Assembly (NCBI GenBank): GCA_946477505.1
Contig: CAMKYP010000207.1
Location: 1 to 6,875 of the forward strand
Reading direction: 5' to 3'
From: an uncultured Dechloromonas sp.
GTDB taxonomy: Bacteria > Pseudomonadota > Gammaproteobacteria > Burkholderiales > Rhodocyclaceae
Length of the DNA: 6,875 nucleotides
Shown here in pieces: positions 6,453 through 6,875 of this stretch. The translations under genes and the position numbers were made by a program. Position 1 is the stretch's first letter; every line of letters begins with the position of its first letter. The notes beneath the pieces were generated by a model. That model was not told the DNA's origin and made no database searches. It saw only the letters and a program-made list of their open reading frames with translations.

Positions 6453-6875
6453 GCGCCTGCTCGCCTCGCTCCTGCTCTTGCTGCCTGCCGGGCTGGCGCT
6501 AGCCCAGGCCACGGGCGGCCTGCCGGCAATCACCAGCACACCGGCCGCCGGCGGCGGAACGACCTATTCGCTGACGATCCAGACCCTGCTGTTGATGACG
6601 GCGCTGACCTTCATCCCGGCCACGGTGCTGATGATGACCGGCTTCACGCGCATCGTGATCGTTCTCTCGTTGCTGCGCCATGCGCTGGGTACGCAAACCA
6701 CCCCCCCCAACCAGGTCATCGTCGGGCTGTCGCTGTTCCTGACCTTCTTCATCATGAGCCCGGTGCTCGACAAGGTCTATACGGAAGCCTATCTCCCGCT
6801 GTCGGAAAACAAGATCAACATCATGCAGGCAGCCGAACGGGCAGCAGCGCCGATGCGCGGCTTCATGCTCAAGCA
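6445..6875 (+). CDS. fliP: Flagellar type III export gate protein FliP (partial, 3' end outside window)
   Basis: FliP is the main component of the FliP5FliQ4FliR1 pore through which flagellar proteins are exported. The window holds 143 codons plus two bases, about 58% of a typical 245-residue FliP. The start ATG at 6445 overlaps the fliO stop (ATGATTAA). Residues 1-22 (MIKRLLASLLLLLPAGLALA, then QA) form a classical cleavable signal peptide, as known for FliP. A Gly/Thr-rich stretch follows, then the first membrane segment (about 45-66, LLLMTALTFIPATVLMMT). Next come the conserved FTRIVIVLSLLRHALGTQTT (67-86) and PPNQVIVGL, and a second hydrophobic segment LSLFLTFFIMSPV (95-107). ERAAAPMRGFMLK at the window end is also typical. 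Codons 84-87 (86 and 87 being CCC CCC) contain a run of eight C at 6701-6708. Identity is certain; the C-terminal half is not visible. Confidence 0.97.
   Translation, partial: MIKRLLASLLLLLPAGLALAQATGGLPAITSTPAAGGGTTYSLTIQTLLLMTALTFIPATVLMMTGFTRIVIVLSLLRHALGTQTTPPNQVIVGLSLFLTFFIMSPVLDKVYTEAYLPLSENKINIMQAAERAAAPMRGFMLK

Overview
The window is one uninterrupted stretch of a flagellar basal-body, switch and export operon. All genes are on the + strand, in the order fliG (3' end only), fliH, fliI, fliJ, fliK, fliL, fliM, fliN, fliO, fliP (5' part only). I see no RNA gene, mobile element, CRISPR array, origin or clear factor-independent terminator.

The host looks like a motile, GC-rich Gram-negative bacterium. 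The gene order fliGHIJKLMNOP and the protein sequences, for example FliN and FliP with strong resemblance to the enterobacterial proteins, point to the Proteobacteria. The feel of FliH, FliJ, FliK and FliO suggests a betaproteobacterium, perhaps of the Rhodocyclales (Dechloromonas or Azonexus type). That finer placement comes from recall and was not searched.

Layout: bases 1-232 hold the torque-generating C-terminus of FliG. Bases 236-2820 hold the export ATPase module: FliH (stator/regulator), FliI (ATPase) and FliJ (central stalk), tightly packed, with a 19-base fliH/fliI overlap. Bases 2874-3932 encode FliK, the secreted hook-length ruler. Bases 3963-5988 encode FliL (stator-associated membrane protein) followed by FliM and FliN, which with FliG form the C-ring that CheY-P acts on to reverse rotation. 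Bases 6048-6875 carry FliO and the first 143 codons of FliP, which begin the membrane export gate.

The genes work together. FliH/FliI/FliJ deliver substrates and energy to the export gate that FliP forms and FliO helps assemble. FliK sets hook length and triggers the switch to late substrates. FliG/FliM/FliN form the rotor and switch, and FliL sits at the stators. Gaps are short (3-59 bases) and three junctions overlap, so one polycistronic message with translational coupling is likely. No promoter is evident inside the window.

No new biological system is evident. The two observations most worth checking are a nested inverted repeat filling the only sizeable gap beside a UUG-started fliO, and a run of eight C inside fliP. 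That run resembles the homopolymer that switches motility in Helicobacter pylori fliP.
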